From contig JAJLTO010000011.1 of NCBI GenBank assembly GCA_030568195.1, forward strand, positions 248,001-312,000: a stretch of 64,000 nucleotides of DNA, in the 5' to 3' direction. This DNA comes from Dipodascopsis uninucleata var. uninucleata. Taxonomy: Eukaryota > Ascomycota > Lipomycetes > Lipomycetales > Lipomycetaceae. Below the pieces are notes generated by a model. It was not told the DNA's origin. It saw only the letters and a list, made by a program, of their open reading frames with translations, and made no database searches. Of this stretch, positions 43,708 through 52,845 are shown piece after piece (the first letter of the stretch is position 1; each line of letters opens with the position of its first letter). A program made the position numbers and the translations under genes.

Positions 43708-44730
43708 ATGGCTATTTATTCTGCATCAGGTAGTCCACTGAAGTTGACAGACTTCGCCGACGGATGGAACACCTTAACTGATGGAATGTGGACACTTCCT
43801 GCTCAGTTTAAGCTCACAAGTATGGATGAACTTCATATACGCGATGCGACACCTGAACTGAATGGATCTGCGAATATCCCTAGTGCGATTGAAGTTTGGA
43901 CTTTAGTAGATGTCGTATTCACGTATCTCACGAAAGCAAAGTCTCTTAAGATAGTTGCGACTGATCACCATATTCTTGAAGCTATGCCTGAACAAATGAG
44001 GTCTGTTTGTAAGAGATCTGACTATTTACAGTGGACTGTTCCTGGAAATGGCAACCTGACTACTTGGCAACCGTGGAAGGATTGCCAAAAGACAAACAAT
44101 AGACAGAAGATCACTCTCTTTAGCGATGTCAATTCGCCAAAGCCAGCTCCGGGAACTGTCATTTATATTCGCTACGTGCCATCAATGGCCAAGACATTTA
44201 AGGTTCGGATTTTGGACACTGAAAGGGATGGACCAAAGCTGGCAGAATGGATGAACATTGATAGGGTTGCTTTGTTTTGGAATATGCGAGGTGACTTTGA
44301 GAAAGTCCATAGGCCGTATCTTGAAAAGCTGACCAACAATCCATACGCAACTGCGATTATTGGTTCCTATGATGACGAAGATTTTCTCTACTCAGAGCTC
44401 TACTCAGTTCCTGAAGACCACCTAGCACCACACGTTAAAGGGCTTGATCCGAATGACGTCGGATTTCATTTGTTAGTTGGAAAGGCGCCTTCCCTGCGAG
44501 GACCTCACGTTGTGCCTACCTGGCTCACGTCATTAACACATTTATTACTCTTGTGCAGGCCAATTGCCAAGAACGTTTATCTTGAGCCTAAAGCTAGTAA
44601 TATAAAGCTGATCGATTATCTTATCTCTAGTGGATATACCAAGTTATATGAGTTTGATTTTCCGCACAAGCATGCTGCTCTGATGCGTATAACTCGTGAA
44701 GAATTTCTAGAGCTAGGGCTTGCATTATGA
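43708..44730 (+). CDS. Siderophore-type acyltransferase (IucB/SidF/SidL family)
   Basis: A GNAT-fold enzyme of the RhbD/IucB/AlcB family that acylates N-hydroxylysine or N-hydroxyornithine to form the hydroxamate iron ligand. The 340-residue product ends with the typical domain: ERDGPKLAEWMNIDRVALFW, YATAIIGSYDDEDFLYSELY, DPNDVGFHLLVGKAPSLRGP and an acetyl-CoA site region HKHAALMRITREEF. The frame is open from a GTG at 43666; the first in-frame ATG is 43708. There is no PTS1-like C-terminus (ends LGLAL), which differs from peroxisomal SidF. No monooxygenase or NRPS gene lies beside it, so it is not in a biosynthetic cluster here. Confidence 0.85.
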   Translation: MAIYSASGSPLKLTDFADGWNTLTDGMWTLPAQFKLTSMDELHIRDATPELNGSANIPSAIEVWTLVDVVFTYLTKAKSLKIVATDHHILEAMPEQMRSVCKRSDYLQWTVPGNGNLTTWQPWKDCQKTNNRQKITLFSDVNSPKPAPGTVIYIRYVPSMAKTFKVRILDTERDGPKLAEWMNIDRVALFWNMRGDFEKVHRPYLEKLTNNPYATAIIGSYDDEDFLYSELYSVPEDHLAPHVKGLDPNDVGFHLLVGKAPSLRGPHVVPTWLTSLTHLLLLCRPIAKNVYLEPKASNIKLIDYLISSGYTKLYEFDFPHKHAALMRITREEFLELGLAL

Positions 44731-44974
44731 TTGTCATATGCAATATCATTGGAGATATCGGTGTCTGACTATACAATCGTAAGCACTGATAGGATTGGAC
44801 ATAATAATTCACCATATGTGCATTATGAAAACTATATTAGATACTAATGGTAATATTTGACACATAAAAAAGATTAAAATAAAGTGAAGTTGAAAATATA
44901 CAAGTGGAGTCCTAGACTTCAGTAACTACCAAAAAATTAAGCAAACATTAACTCCAGCCAACATTGGATACCTT

Positions 44975-46945
44975 TTAAACGATGAAATAATCAAATGAGT
45001 CTATTGAATTTTGGGTCCTTCTAATTTCATATATACCAACAGTACCATCAAGGTGAACGAGGCAAAGGAGATATCGTCGTGACATGTCCGGACTCTCCGT
45101 CGCAACTGCGCAAACATCAATGCCCAAAAGCACATTGTTTGTATGTCCAATGCCACACTCGTCAATAATTTTTTCTTGCTTCAGGCCAATTTCATCACCT
45201 GCTCTACACAATCTGAAAATTGACACTCGACCTTCTTGACTTGCCACTACAACTATCGACAATTCTCTTATAGAGATAGCCATATTCAGTCTATCAAAGG
45301 ATGCAGAAAAATGTTCGATAGGCTTTCTCACTCCAAAAACTGACGGGCAGATATTAGCAACTCTTGCTTCTTTCTCTTCTCCGCAAAATGATACGAGACG
45401 AGACTGATACAGGGATAAATGTAAAATGGATATTTCCTCCAAGTTATATTTCTTGCGCTCTTGAACGCTGATTTCTTCTGGTTGTGGCTCCTGTGAAGCA
45501 CCGGCACTAGACATTCTTGATTCTGAGCTATAAAAGGAGTCATCTAGTCCGCCAATTAATCTAGATTCTTCTTGGTAGCGAGATGACAAAGCATGCTCGA
45601 TCCGAACTTCGAAATCATATAAAGGCTCAATGTCTTCTTCATACATTTCATATGGTATTTGTCCCTGATTTTCTCCATCATCACTTCCATGTCTTCGCCA
45701 ACGTCGCCTCAACAGTCTGACGAATGGATTAGAGCTCTTTACAGGATAACTAATCAATGTCTTGCCCAAATGACTTGGGCGACCCTCTGAAATGCCAGTT
45801 ATTTCTTCGAAGCCCCCAGAAATATTAACGAAGTCTGCTGTAGACAATGCTAAACAAGACCAGCCCTTCTTATCACGAAACATTGCATCACTTATACATC
45901 GAAGAGTGGCCACATCCCATAGCTTACAATCTCCATCAATAGAAGTCGATAGAATGCAAATTTTCTGACTACTCCCTTGCTTTATATCACAGAATTTCAC
46001 ACATGGAATATTATTATTATGAGCATTAGATATTACACGCTTGAAATCATTATTTTCATAGCCAATTGAACTGTCTTCAGAGTTCATTCGAGAATGTTTT
46101 TGCTGATGGCGCCTTGCTTTCTTATTGTCGACACCCAATTTGAACAGTGTTATGCAACGGCTATTGTCTGACACTGCTAGCAGCCTTCCTTGATCATGAA
46201 AATCCGCTCCCCAGGCTGATCGTTCCATTTGGAGTACATAAATCGGTTCTACCGAAGGATTCCTTAACACCGCAACCGTAGAATACAAAATAGCTTGTCC
46301 GGCATCTGTTAATATTACGACAAATTCCTCATTACCCAAGAATCCAATCTTCAATAAATTTATAGAGAATAAATCCAACGGATTATTAGCGCCCAGAAGC
46401 TGTGAAACTGTAGGTGGCGTGGATCTTGGAGGTGTTATAGATCCAGCAGCAGTCAATCTTGGGTTAGCGCCGCTACTCATGCGAAAGATTTTGATTTTCT
46501 GGCCATCTGCAATAAATATGTAACCGTGTTTTGATACTCCAGTCAAGCTGTTTCTCCATGTCTCTGGATGATCCAATGTAATTCGTTGTCTGCATACTTG
46601 AGTGACGTCTATATATCTCTTGACATTTGCGAGCTTTCGATTATTGGCCTCCGCTTGGCTGTTACCACCATTCAAACTAGACTGATCACTAAATAATATA
46701 GTCGCATTCTCACCATGATGTACTATAGGTAGTGGATTTGAGATCCAAGTCGCATCTGATTCGTCTATTTCAGACTCATTACCTATGCCACCCCGATCTC
46801 TAAAGCCATGTTCTTCTTCATCTGAGCTATCATAGTTTTCGTCGTTCTCGTAACCATAGTCCTCGTCATCTTCATAACTATCGAAGTCTTCTTGCTCCTC
46901 CTCGTGCTGGGTTCCAACCATAAGCCTATACCTGGCCCTCTCCAT
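44975..46945 (-). CDS. Crt10-like WD-repeat protein
   Basis: A 656-residue protein with a very acidic N-terminus (residues 15-60, rich in Asp, Glu and Tyr) and a degenerate beta-propeller. Crt10-family-like segments are RITLDHPETWRNSLTGVSKH, GYIFIADGQKIKIF, LKIGFLGNEEFVVILTDAGQ, ERSAWGADFHDQGRLLAVSD and STSIDGDCKLWDVATLRCIS. Yeast Crt10 represses ribonucleotide reductase genes; wider members are poorly known. WD motifs visible are few (CKLWDV), as expected for this divergent family. The start ATG is at 46945 and there is no intron. I rate the propeller fold as likely and the Crt10 name as moderate. Confidence 0.75.
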   Translation of the reverse strand: MERARYRLMVGTQHEEEQEDFDSYEDDEDYGYENDENYDSSDEEEHGFRDRGGIGNESEIDESDATWISNPLPIVHHGENATILFSDQSSLNGGNSQAEANNRKLANVKRYIDVTQVCRQRITLDHPETWRNSLTGVSKHGYIFIADGQKIKIFRMSSGANPRLTAAGSITPPRSTPPTVSQLLGANNPLDLFSINLLKIGFLGNEEFVVILTDAGQAILYSTVAVLRNPSVEPIYVLQMERSAWGADFHDQGRLLAVSDNSRCITLFKLGVDNKKARRHQQKHSRMNSEDSSIGYENNDFKRVISNAHNNNIPCVKFCDIKQGSSQKICILSTSIDGDCKLWDVATLRCISDAMFRDKKGWSCLALSTADFVNISGGFEEITGISEGRPSHLGKTLISYPVKSSNPFVRLLRRRWRRHGSDDGENQGQIPYEMYEEDIEPLYDFEVRIEHALSSRYQEESRLIGGLDDSFYSSESRMSSAGASQEPQPEEISVQERKKYNLEEISILHLSLYQSRLVSFCGEEKEARVANICPSVFGVRKPIEHFSASFDRLNMAISIRELSIVVVASQEGRVSIFRLCRAGDEIGLKQEKIIDECGIGHTNNVLLGIDVCAVATESPDMSRRYLLCLVHLDGTVGIYEIRRTQNSIDSFDYFIV

Positions 46946-47562
46946 ACTAACTCTACCTGTAGTAAATCAGTGATTCGAATTCTAGAATTCTTTGTGTAGC
47001 AGTAATGTCAATATGAGTTACATACATTAAACTAACTAAGTGCTTCCTATTTCTTACATAGGGCTCATGAATATATAAATGCAATTAGTTAGATGTAATA
47101 TTTATGCTGCTCATAAACTGGCCGCTTCACGTGACCATAATATCTTCGAGGAATTAAGTTGCAGCGCATGATGCGCATAAGTAGTTTATCGTCAAGAATG
47201 AACAAACCGCTGACCTTTGTAGAGATATATTGAACATATATTTAATACGAAAAATTATTTTCAACTTTATTTCTTTATATAACCAAACACCAATAAATTT
47301 CAAGTGCAGATTTGTCAATCATTCGCTTTTGAGACGAAAACCATTTATAAACAATAATTAGAGATTATGGAAAGAAATAACATCAGCAAGGCAAACGCTA
47401 GCGGAAGACATAAACCGTTTTCAGTCGTTAAAAATTCACAGAACATATACCACATAAAATCACCACAACAGCGTTAGAGCAAACGTCGACATCTAAAATA
47501 ATTGAATAGAAACAAGATATTTTGAAACTCGTGAAAAGAGAAATAATTAAAATCTGAAATGT
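46946..47562. other. Intergenic, Crt10-like promoter / chitin synthase 3' side
   Basis: A 617-bp AT-rich spacer between two minus-strand genes. It contains one CACGTG site at 47128-47133, about 185 bp upstream of the Crt10-like start. Confidence 0.55.
47126..47137. promoter_or_regulatory. CACGTG site (TTCACGTGACCA) upstream of the Crt10-like gene
   Basis: Exact 12-mer match to 22546-22557. It sits about 185 bp before the Crt10-like start codon, a good distance for an upstream activating site. Confidence 0.45.
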
Positions 47563-50500
47563 TTACAATTCTCCCGTGAGAATAGCGTCGGTAACAGAGT
47601 TAATGAACTCGCGCTTGGACGAAAGAGATATACCACCAAAACGCTGCTCTAACTCTAATCGAATGCTCTTCTTTGTAATGGTCATCAAATCAGCGGTGCG
47701 GATAATATCGTGGATTTCAGCCACAAGCATCTCATCAGTAGGCATATCTATGGATCCCATCTCAATATCACCACCAGGAAGTACCATGCTAGGTGTAATA
47801 AATGCACTTGAGCGGCCATCAAATACAGCACCTCCAATTTGAGATCCTGGGCGGCTGTATTGTTGAAACGTAGGCGATGCATTCAAGGAACGTATCGATG
47901 GCTCAAACTGCATATAATCCGGATTGAATGATCTTGTTCTGTAAGACATTGCGTCTGACTTGTTATCCATCATCGTCTGAGTCTCGTACTGCTCCCATAG
48001 CTCGGCTTGAAAATCCTCCCACTTCTTTTTAGGTATCATAGAAGGATCAAATTTACCTTCATCGGAAATAAGCATCTTTTGACCTTTTTCACCAAAAACA
48101 ATTCTCGTGTTACCCCATGAGAAATCATCCATATGCCAGAAAGCATACAAAGGAACACCGAAACTAAAAATAGGAATAGCAAAAATATATACAATCATCC
48201 ATCCTATCATTTCCCATCTTCTTCTGAGAATAAATATAATTGCCTGCAACCCATATATAGCAGCTAGCATTAAGATCGAAGTAAGAGGAATCGAAGACTT
48301 ATCCTCCGCAATTCGATAAAACAAGTAGACAAGATATCCTACGGTAACAGGTGCAACAACAGTGCTTAGTAGATCAAGAATAACGACGAATCGCATACTA
48401 AGACAGCAGAATCCACAGAGTTGAGACATGGGAACAAGCTCTATCAAGTTGTGGATCGTGGAATTAATCCAGCGTCGTCTCTGGGAAAGGAACACTTTCC
48501 AACTATCAGGTGCGATAGTTTTGCATTTAGCATCTCGAATGAACTTGGTCTTAAAGGAAGGATGATGTCTAAGCAGCAATGTTGTCAGGTATCTGTCCTC
48601 ACCGAGGTGGAGTAAATTCTTCATATGAAGAGTATCTACTCTAATTTGAGCATATCCCTGAACAACAGAGTTGCTTACAAACAGTGGCTTTCCTGATGTA
48701 GCAGTTCGAATACGATACATACTAAAGCAACCAGGCAAGCAAGTAACACTACCGAACAAACTTTCAAATGCCTTAGCCAGATTGTGAGAAATATAATATT
48801 CGTAAACCTGAATCATAGTGATTACGCTCTTTTTGGCATTGGATAGCTCAGTTTCACCACAAAGAGCAATAATTTTAGTGTCATGCAAAAATGATGTCAC
48901 CATTCGAATAGCGGAATCAGGGGAGACCTCAGTATCTGCATCAACTTGTAAAATAAACTCATAAAATGTAGGGCTAACACCTATAACATTTCGAATTTGA
49001 TGGTAAAGCTCAAGTTCAAGCGGGTTCATAGGAGCATTAAAATGAACTCGATTCAAAAATCTCATTAGAATCATCTGTGAATCTCTCTTTCCTCGGTTTC
49101 CAGGACGGCTGATCTCGTTGGGCTTTCCGACCTTAACGACGACAACAAAAGGAACTATGTGGCCTTGTACCTCATATAATCCAGAGTATACTTTACCCAT
49201 GTTGTGCTGCTTCAGACCTTCACCTAAACTCTCGAAGCTCAAAGGCTCTGGATCAATTTCAGGAGAAACCCCAAGAATATCTAACACAATACGTGGTGTT
49301 GGCCGGTCATTTCCTGCACCAACAATCATACCATCACAAACAATGAAGAGAAGCTTGCGCTTGTCATCATACCGCATTCTTGCCAGAGAATCTATAGCAC
49401 GTCTAAGGGAGTCCTCATCTTCTGTATAAGCTGGTACTTGACAGATAATAAACTTGTCAATGCTTTGGGGGATATTCTTTCGTGTAAACTGAAGAGCAGC
49501 AAAAAATTTAAACCCAATGACCGCGACAAGAACAATAGACACTGCAAGTAGAAAATAACGTGCAAAAATACACCTTGCCGAATTTCTAGTATCAACACGG
49601 CCCACGTAGAATAGGTTGCGCAAACAGACGGCCATTCTATCCTTTTCTTCACCACTAAGATCTAAAGACTGCCAGTACTTGCTAATGTCCTGTCCAGTTT
49701 TTGATTGAAATAGTTCTACCAAACTTGATGCTAAGAAACTCGTGGTAACATTAGTAGGCTTTGATTCACCAGATGGAACAAGAATTTGACGTCCTCCTGC
49801 AATATAATCCGTTAAATCATAAACACTACCATTGATGATTCCTATAGTCTTGGAGTCATCATTGACTAGCGTGTCGATATATTGCTTAGAGTAACCGACG
49901 TCACCTTTCTTGTAATTGGAACGAAGCATAAGCATCATTTCGTAATACCAGTCTGGTCGAGAATCATTCGTAAAGTATCGGAAATCATGATATTGAGCAT
50001 TGTCGTCAGTGTAGTTCTTGCCACTATAGTCTAGAGTTACAGTAGGATCCACTGAGCCATCAACGCCTTTACAAAGGGCAGAAACTTGAACTGGAAACAG
50101 ATCACTAGCATCTTCTCCTCCATATTTTAGAACACTTGTTTGAGACACAATTGAAGGATAGTGTCCCGGAGCAAATTTTGTTAAATCAAATACTTCTCCG
50201 CGAATTGCAATGTATGTCTTATCTGGTGAATCATTGTAGTTGTAACTGGAGAGCTCAGAGAGAGAGTAAACATGCTGCGTGGGACAAATCAAGATAGGAA
50301 ATCCAACAATGAAGAAAATTACTACGAGACATATAAGCCAAATAATGATATTGATGGCCAATTTTTCTCTCCATGCAATTCGAACATCTTTTCTTGGCAT
50401 ACCACCTAATCTCTTAATAAAAGTATCGGGAATTATGAATGTTAAGAGCCAAACGAAGAACATCCAGCGTTTTCGAGCGCCTGATGTGGTAATCTGATCA

Positions 50501-52845
50501 ATCTCTTGCTCGCGAGCCAACATCTCCTTCTGCATCAAATCCTCACGGGTGTCAAAATTCTGGAACATATCACCCCCAGTTTGATTTTGACCTGATCTAA
50601 CTGTTAGTACATCAGTTGATCTCATACCCTCCATGTTCTCTGCAAGGTAAGGCGAATCATCCAGATTTACCGTTTGCGTAAGAAGCTTAGCCTTAGAATC
50701 ATTGAATGGATTATCCTTAGAAACACGACCTGCCAGTGCCTCGCCTTCCATGCCAGTACCAGTAAACAAATAGTTATCGTTAGGATCAACCAATTGACGC
50801 CACGCCAACTCGGAGAGAAAAATGCCCGTTGTTCCGATTCTAGCGTCGCGTTCCATCCAGCCATATTCTACTATAATCTGCTCAGCCTTTTGGACATCAG
50901 AGGATGTAGGCATCATATTTTCGTCAAATCCTGCTAATCCAAGCAACTCTGAAAATGGTAAAAACAAAGAAACATCAGTTACTTGAACCCGCTTAGCAAC
51001 ATCAGCAATAGACAATGCTTTTATCTGTTGTCTAACACAGCGTACGTCAAATTGCCCTGCGATCCTTTTGTCATTGGGTTTAATACAATGAATGAAGTAT
51101 GGGTTTGCGTCTGCAAACGACTTTCTCATAGTATCTAATGCTATATTAAACTGACCAGTAACGTTATAAGATTTTGGTTCTTTCTCATCAGTATTCCTTC
51201 TAATCGTAGAAGGCTGTCGCAGCGGCTTCGAAGATAATTGACCCTGTAAAACAGTTGAATGCTCACGAGGATGCTTTATGGACATAATCGCCTTTGAGTC
51301 GAAGAGAAGCTTAATAAATTCGGATGACGTGCTTGAAAAGAGGTTCATGAGATCACCCGATATATCATCTGCATTAGCATCCATAATTTTATCAAGTGGG
51401 TATTCTACCTCACCGTCAAAGTGGCATATGGTGAATGTATTTGTAACAGACGCAAATTTGATGGCAGGATGTTTATCATAACGTTTGCGCATAAGATCCA
51501 TAACAGAAGCGGGCGACTTTCCACGACGACTCTGATCATCTAGAAGAGGTAATAAGCCAGTGCCAGGCTTGGTAAGAAGCTTTACAGCGGGAGATGTATC
51601 AAAGTACTCCACCATTGGAACTTGAAGCTCCTCAGTTTCAAATTTCTGGGCCAACCGGTCAAAAAATGAATACAGCATATAATTATACAAGACCTCATTT
51701 GCTGTGTTATACAAAAGTTGACTCAAGCTATCTGATAAATTAAGAGCAACACCATAGCCTTGAGGAATAAATCCTGGGAAATCTACTACTGAGATAGTGT
51801 TAGCAATAAGACCCTCATCTTGAGAGAGTCTCTCGTTAACAGACTCGATAACCCAAGATTGTAAAATGGCGTAGATAGTGCGTGCAAGGTCATCAGCATG
51901 ACGACGAGCTCCATTAGGATCAAGTACTAATGTAACACGCTCTCGTCTGAAGGATTGAGTCTTATATACCAGTGAAGCTTCGAGATCCTCTGGCCGTACG
52001 CCAAGGAATGTCGCAACAATTTCCAAATCCTCGCGATTCTTGACTCTGGCATGATTCTCATCTTCATCATCATCGGCACCAGCTGGAATAAACTCGATTT
52101 GACCGACGTGCAAGATAGCAGCGAGAACCTGGCAGATCTGTGCAATCTCGCTGCGTGGAAAATCTAATATTTTCAACGCAGCCTTAAATCTTGAAAATCC
52201 TTCTTGATCGTTAATTCCAATTTTCAGTTGGGTAGGATGACCAAGATATCGGTATCTCTTGCCTGGATCAAGTGCTAAATGAACTCGCTCAGGTTCAGTA
52301 GTACCAGCGAGCAAGTAGTAAAAGACATGAAAATTTCGCTCTCCAGTAGGAACTGAGGCAACGCGGTCACGGTCCAATCGGTAATTGATCAGCTTTGCAC
52401 CTACAAGAGCTGCATCATTGTCATACTGGTACTCAAGTAACAATCCAGACTTTGAAGCAACCGGAGTAGCAGCAGTTTTTGTAGTCGTAAGAGACGAAAA
52501 CAAAAACAACGCGCATGATATTTTCTTGCCAAGCCTGTCATCAGCAATGGCGTGCAATCGCGAACAGATGTGATTTCTCAGCTCTGACTTTCCAGATCCG
52601 GTTTCACCAAGGAAAATGATCAATTGATTTTCAGCGCGTCGAAGCAACCTATCATACGCTCTGGAAGCCAAGGCTACGACCTCCAGAGTTTCAGGGGCAG
52701 TGTGAGTATTAATCGCTATAAGCGAATGACTTGAGATGAACGATATGGGCAAATTGCTATGGAATCTCGATCCCAGGTGAGCCGTTATGGCTTGATCTGT
52801 AAGAGCCGCGGCGGAAAGTTGCGAAATGTCTGCTAACGGTGCCAT
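47563..52845 (-). CDS. csmA: Class V chitin synthase with myosin-motor-like domain
   Basis: A 1760-residue membrane enzyme making chitin from UDP-GlcNAc at sites of polarised growth. Residues 1 to about 690 form the motor-like domain: P-loop GETGSGKS (80-87), a switch-II-like VVDFPGF (353-359) and the actin-side strut YFIHCIKPND (583-592). Membrane spans (about 793-855) and a cytochrome-b5-like region (about 875-920, GEVFDLTKFAPGHYP) follow. The GT2 core has DAD at 1301-1303, EDR at 1415-1417 and QRRRW at 1454-1458, then several C-terminal spans. A DEK_C domain (about 1702-1757) ends the protein. The frame is 5.3 kb without an intron. Length and order match fungal CsmA. Confidence 0.97.
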   Translation of the reverse strand: MAPLADISQLSAAALTDQAITAHLGSRFHSNLPISFISSHSLIAINTHTAPETLEVVALASRAYDRLLRRAENQLIIFLGETGSGKSELRNHICSRLHAIADDRLGKKISCALFLFSSLTTTKTAATPVASKSGLLLEYQYDNDAALVGAKLINYRLDRDRVASVPTGERNFHVFYYLLAGTTEPERVHLALDPGKRYRYLGHPTQLKIGINDQEGFSRFKAALKILDFPRSEIAQICQVLAAILHVGQIEFIPAGADDDEDENHARVKNREDLEIVATFLGVRPEDLEASLVYKTQSFRRERVTLVLDPNGARRHADDLARTIYAILQSWVIESVNERLSQDEGLIANTISVVDFPGFIPQGYGVALNLSDSLSQLLYNTANEVLYNYMLYSFFDRLAQKFETEELQVPMVEYFDTSPAVKLLTKPGTGLLPLLDDQSRRGKSPASVMDLMRKRYDKHPAIKFASVTNTFTICHFDGEVEYPLDKIMDANADDISGDLMNLFSSTSSEFIKLLFDSKAIMSIKHPREHSTVLQGQLSSKPLRQPSTIRRNTDEKEPKSYNVTGQFNIALDTMRKSFADANPYFIHCIKPNDKRIAGQFDVRCVRQQIKALSIADVAKRVQVTDVSLFLPFSELLGLAGFDENMMPTSSDVQKAEQIIVEYGWMERDARIGTTGIFLSELAWRQLVDPNDNYLFTGTGMEGEALAGRVSKDNPFNDSKAKLLTQTVNLDDSPYLAENMEGMRSTDVLTVRSGQNQTGGDMFQNFDTREDLMQKEMLAREQEIDQITTSGARKRWMFFVWLLTFIIPDTFIKRLGGMPRKDVRIAWREKLAINIIIWLICLVVIFFIVGFPILICPTQHVYSLSELSSYNYNDSPDKTYIAIRGEVFDLTKFAPGHYPSIVSQTSVLKYGGEDASDLFPVQVSALCKGVDGSVDPTVTLDYSGKNYTDDNAQYHDFRYFTNDSRPDWYYEMMLMLRSNYKKGDVGYSKQYIDTLVNDDSKTIGIINGSVYDLTDYIAGGRQILVPSGESKPTNVTTSFLASSLVELFQSKTGQDISKYWQSLDLSGEEKDRMAVCLRNLFYVGRVDTRNSARCIFARYFLLAVSIVLVAVIGFKFFAALQFTRKNIPQSIDKFIICQVPAYTEDEDSLRRAIDSLARMRYDDKRKLLFIVCDGMIVGAGNDRPTPRIVLDILGVSPEIDPEPLSFESLGEGLKQHNMGKVYSGLYEVQGHIVPFVVVVKVGKPNEISRPGNRGKRDSQMILMRFLNRVHFNAPMNPLELELYHQIRNVIGVSPTFYEFILQVDADTEVSPDSAIRMVTSFLHDTKIIALCGETELSNAKKSVITMIQVYEYYISHNLAKAFESLFGSVTCLPGCFSMYRIRTATSGKPLFVSNSVVQGYAQIRVDTLHMKNLLHLGEDRYLTTLLLRHHPSFKTKFIRDAKCKTIAPDSWKVFLSQRRRWINSTIHNLIELVPMSQLCGFCCLSMRFVVILDLLSTVVAPVTVGYLVYLFYRIAEDKSSIPLTSILMLAAIYGLQAIIFILRRRWEMIGWMIVYIFAIPIFSFGVPLYAFWHMDDFSWGNTRIVFGEKGQKMLISDEGKFDPSMIPKKKWEDFQAELWEQYETQTMMDNKSDAMSYRTRSFNPDYMQFEPSIRSLNASPTFQQYSRPGSQIGGAVFDGRSSAFITPSMVLPGGDIEMGSIDMPTDEMLVAEIHDIIRTADLMTITKKSIRLELEQRFGGISLSSKREFINSVTDAILTGEL

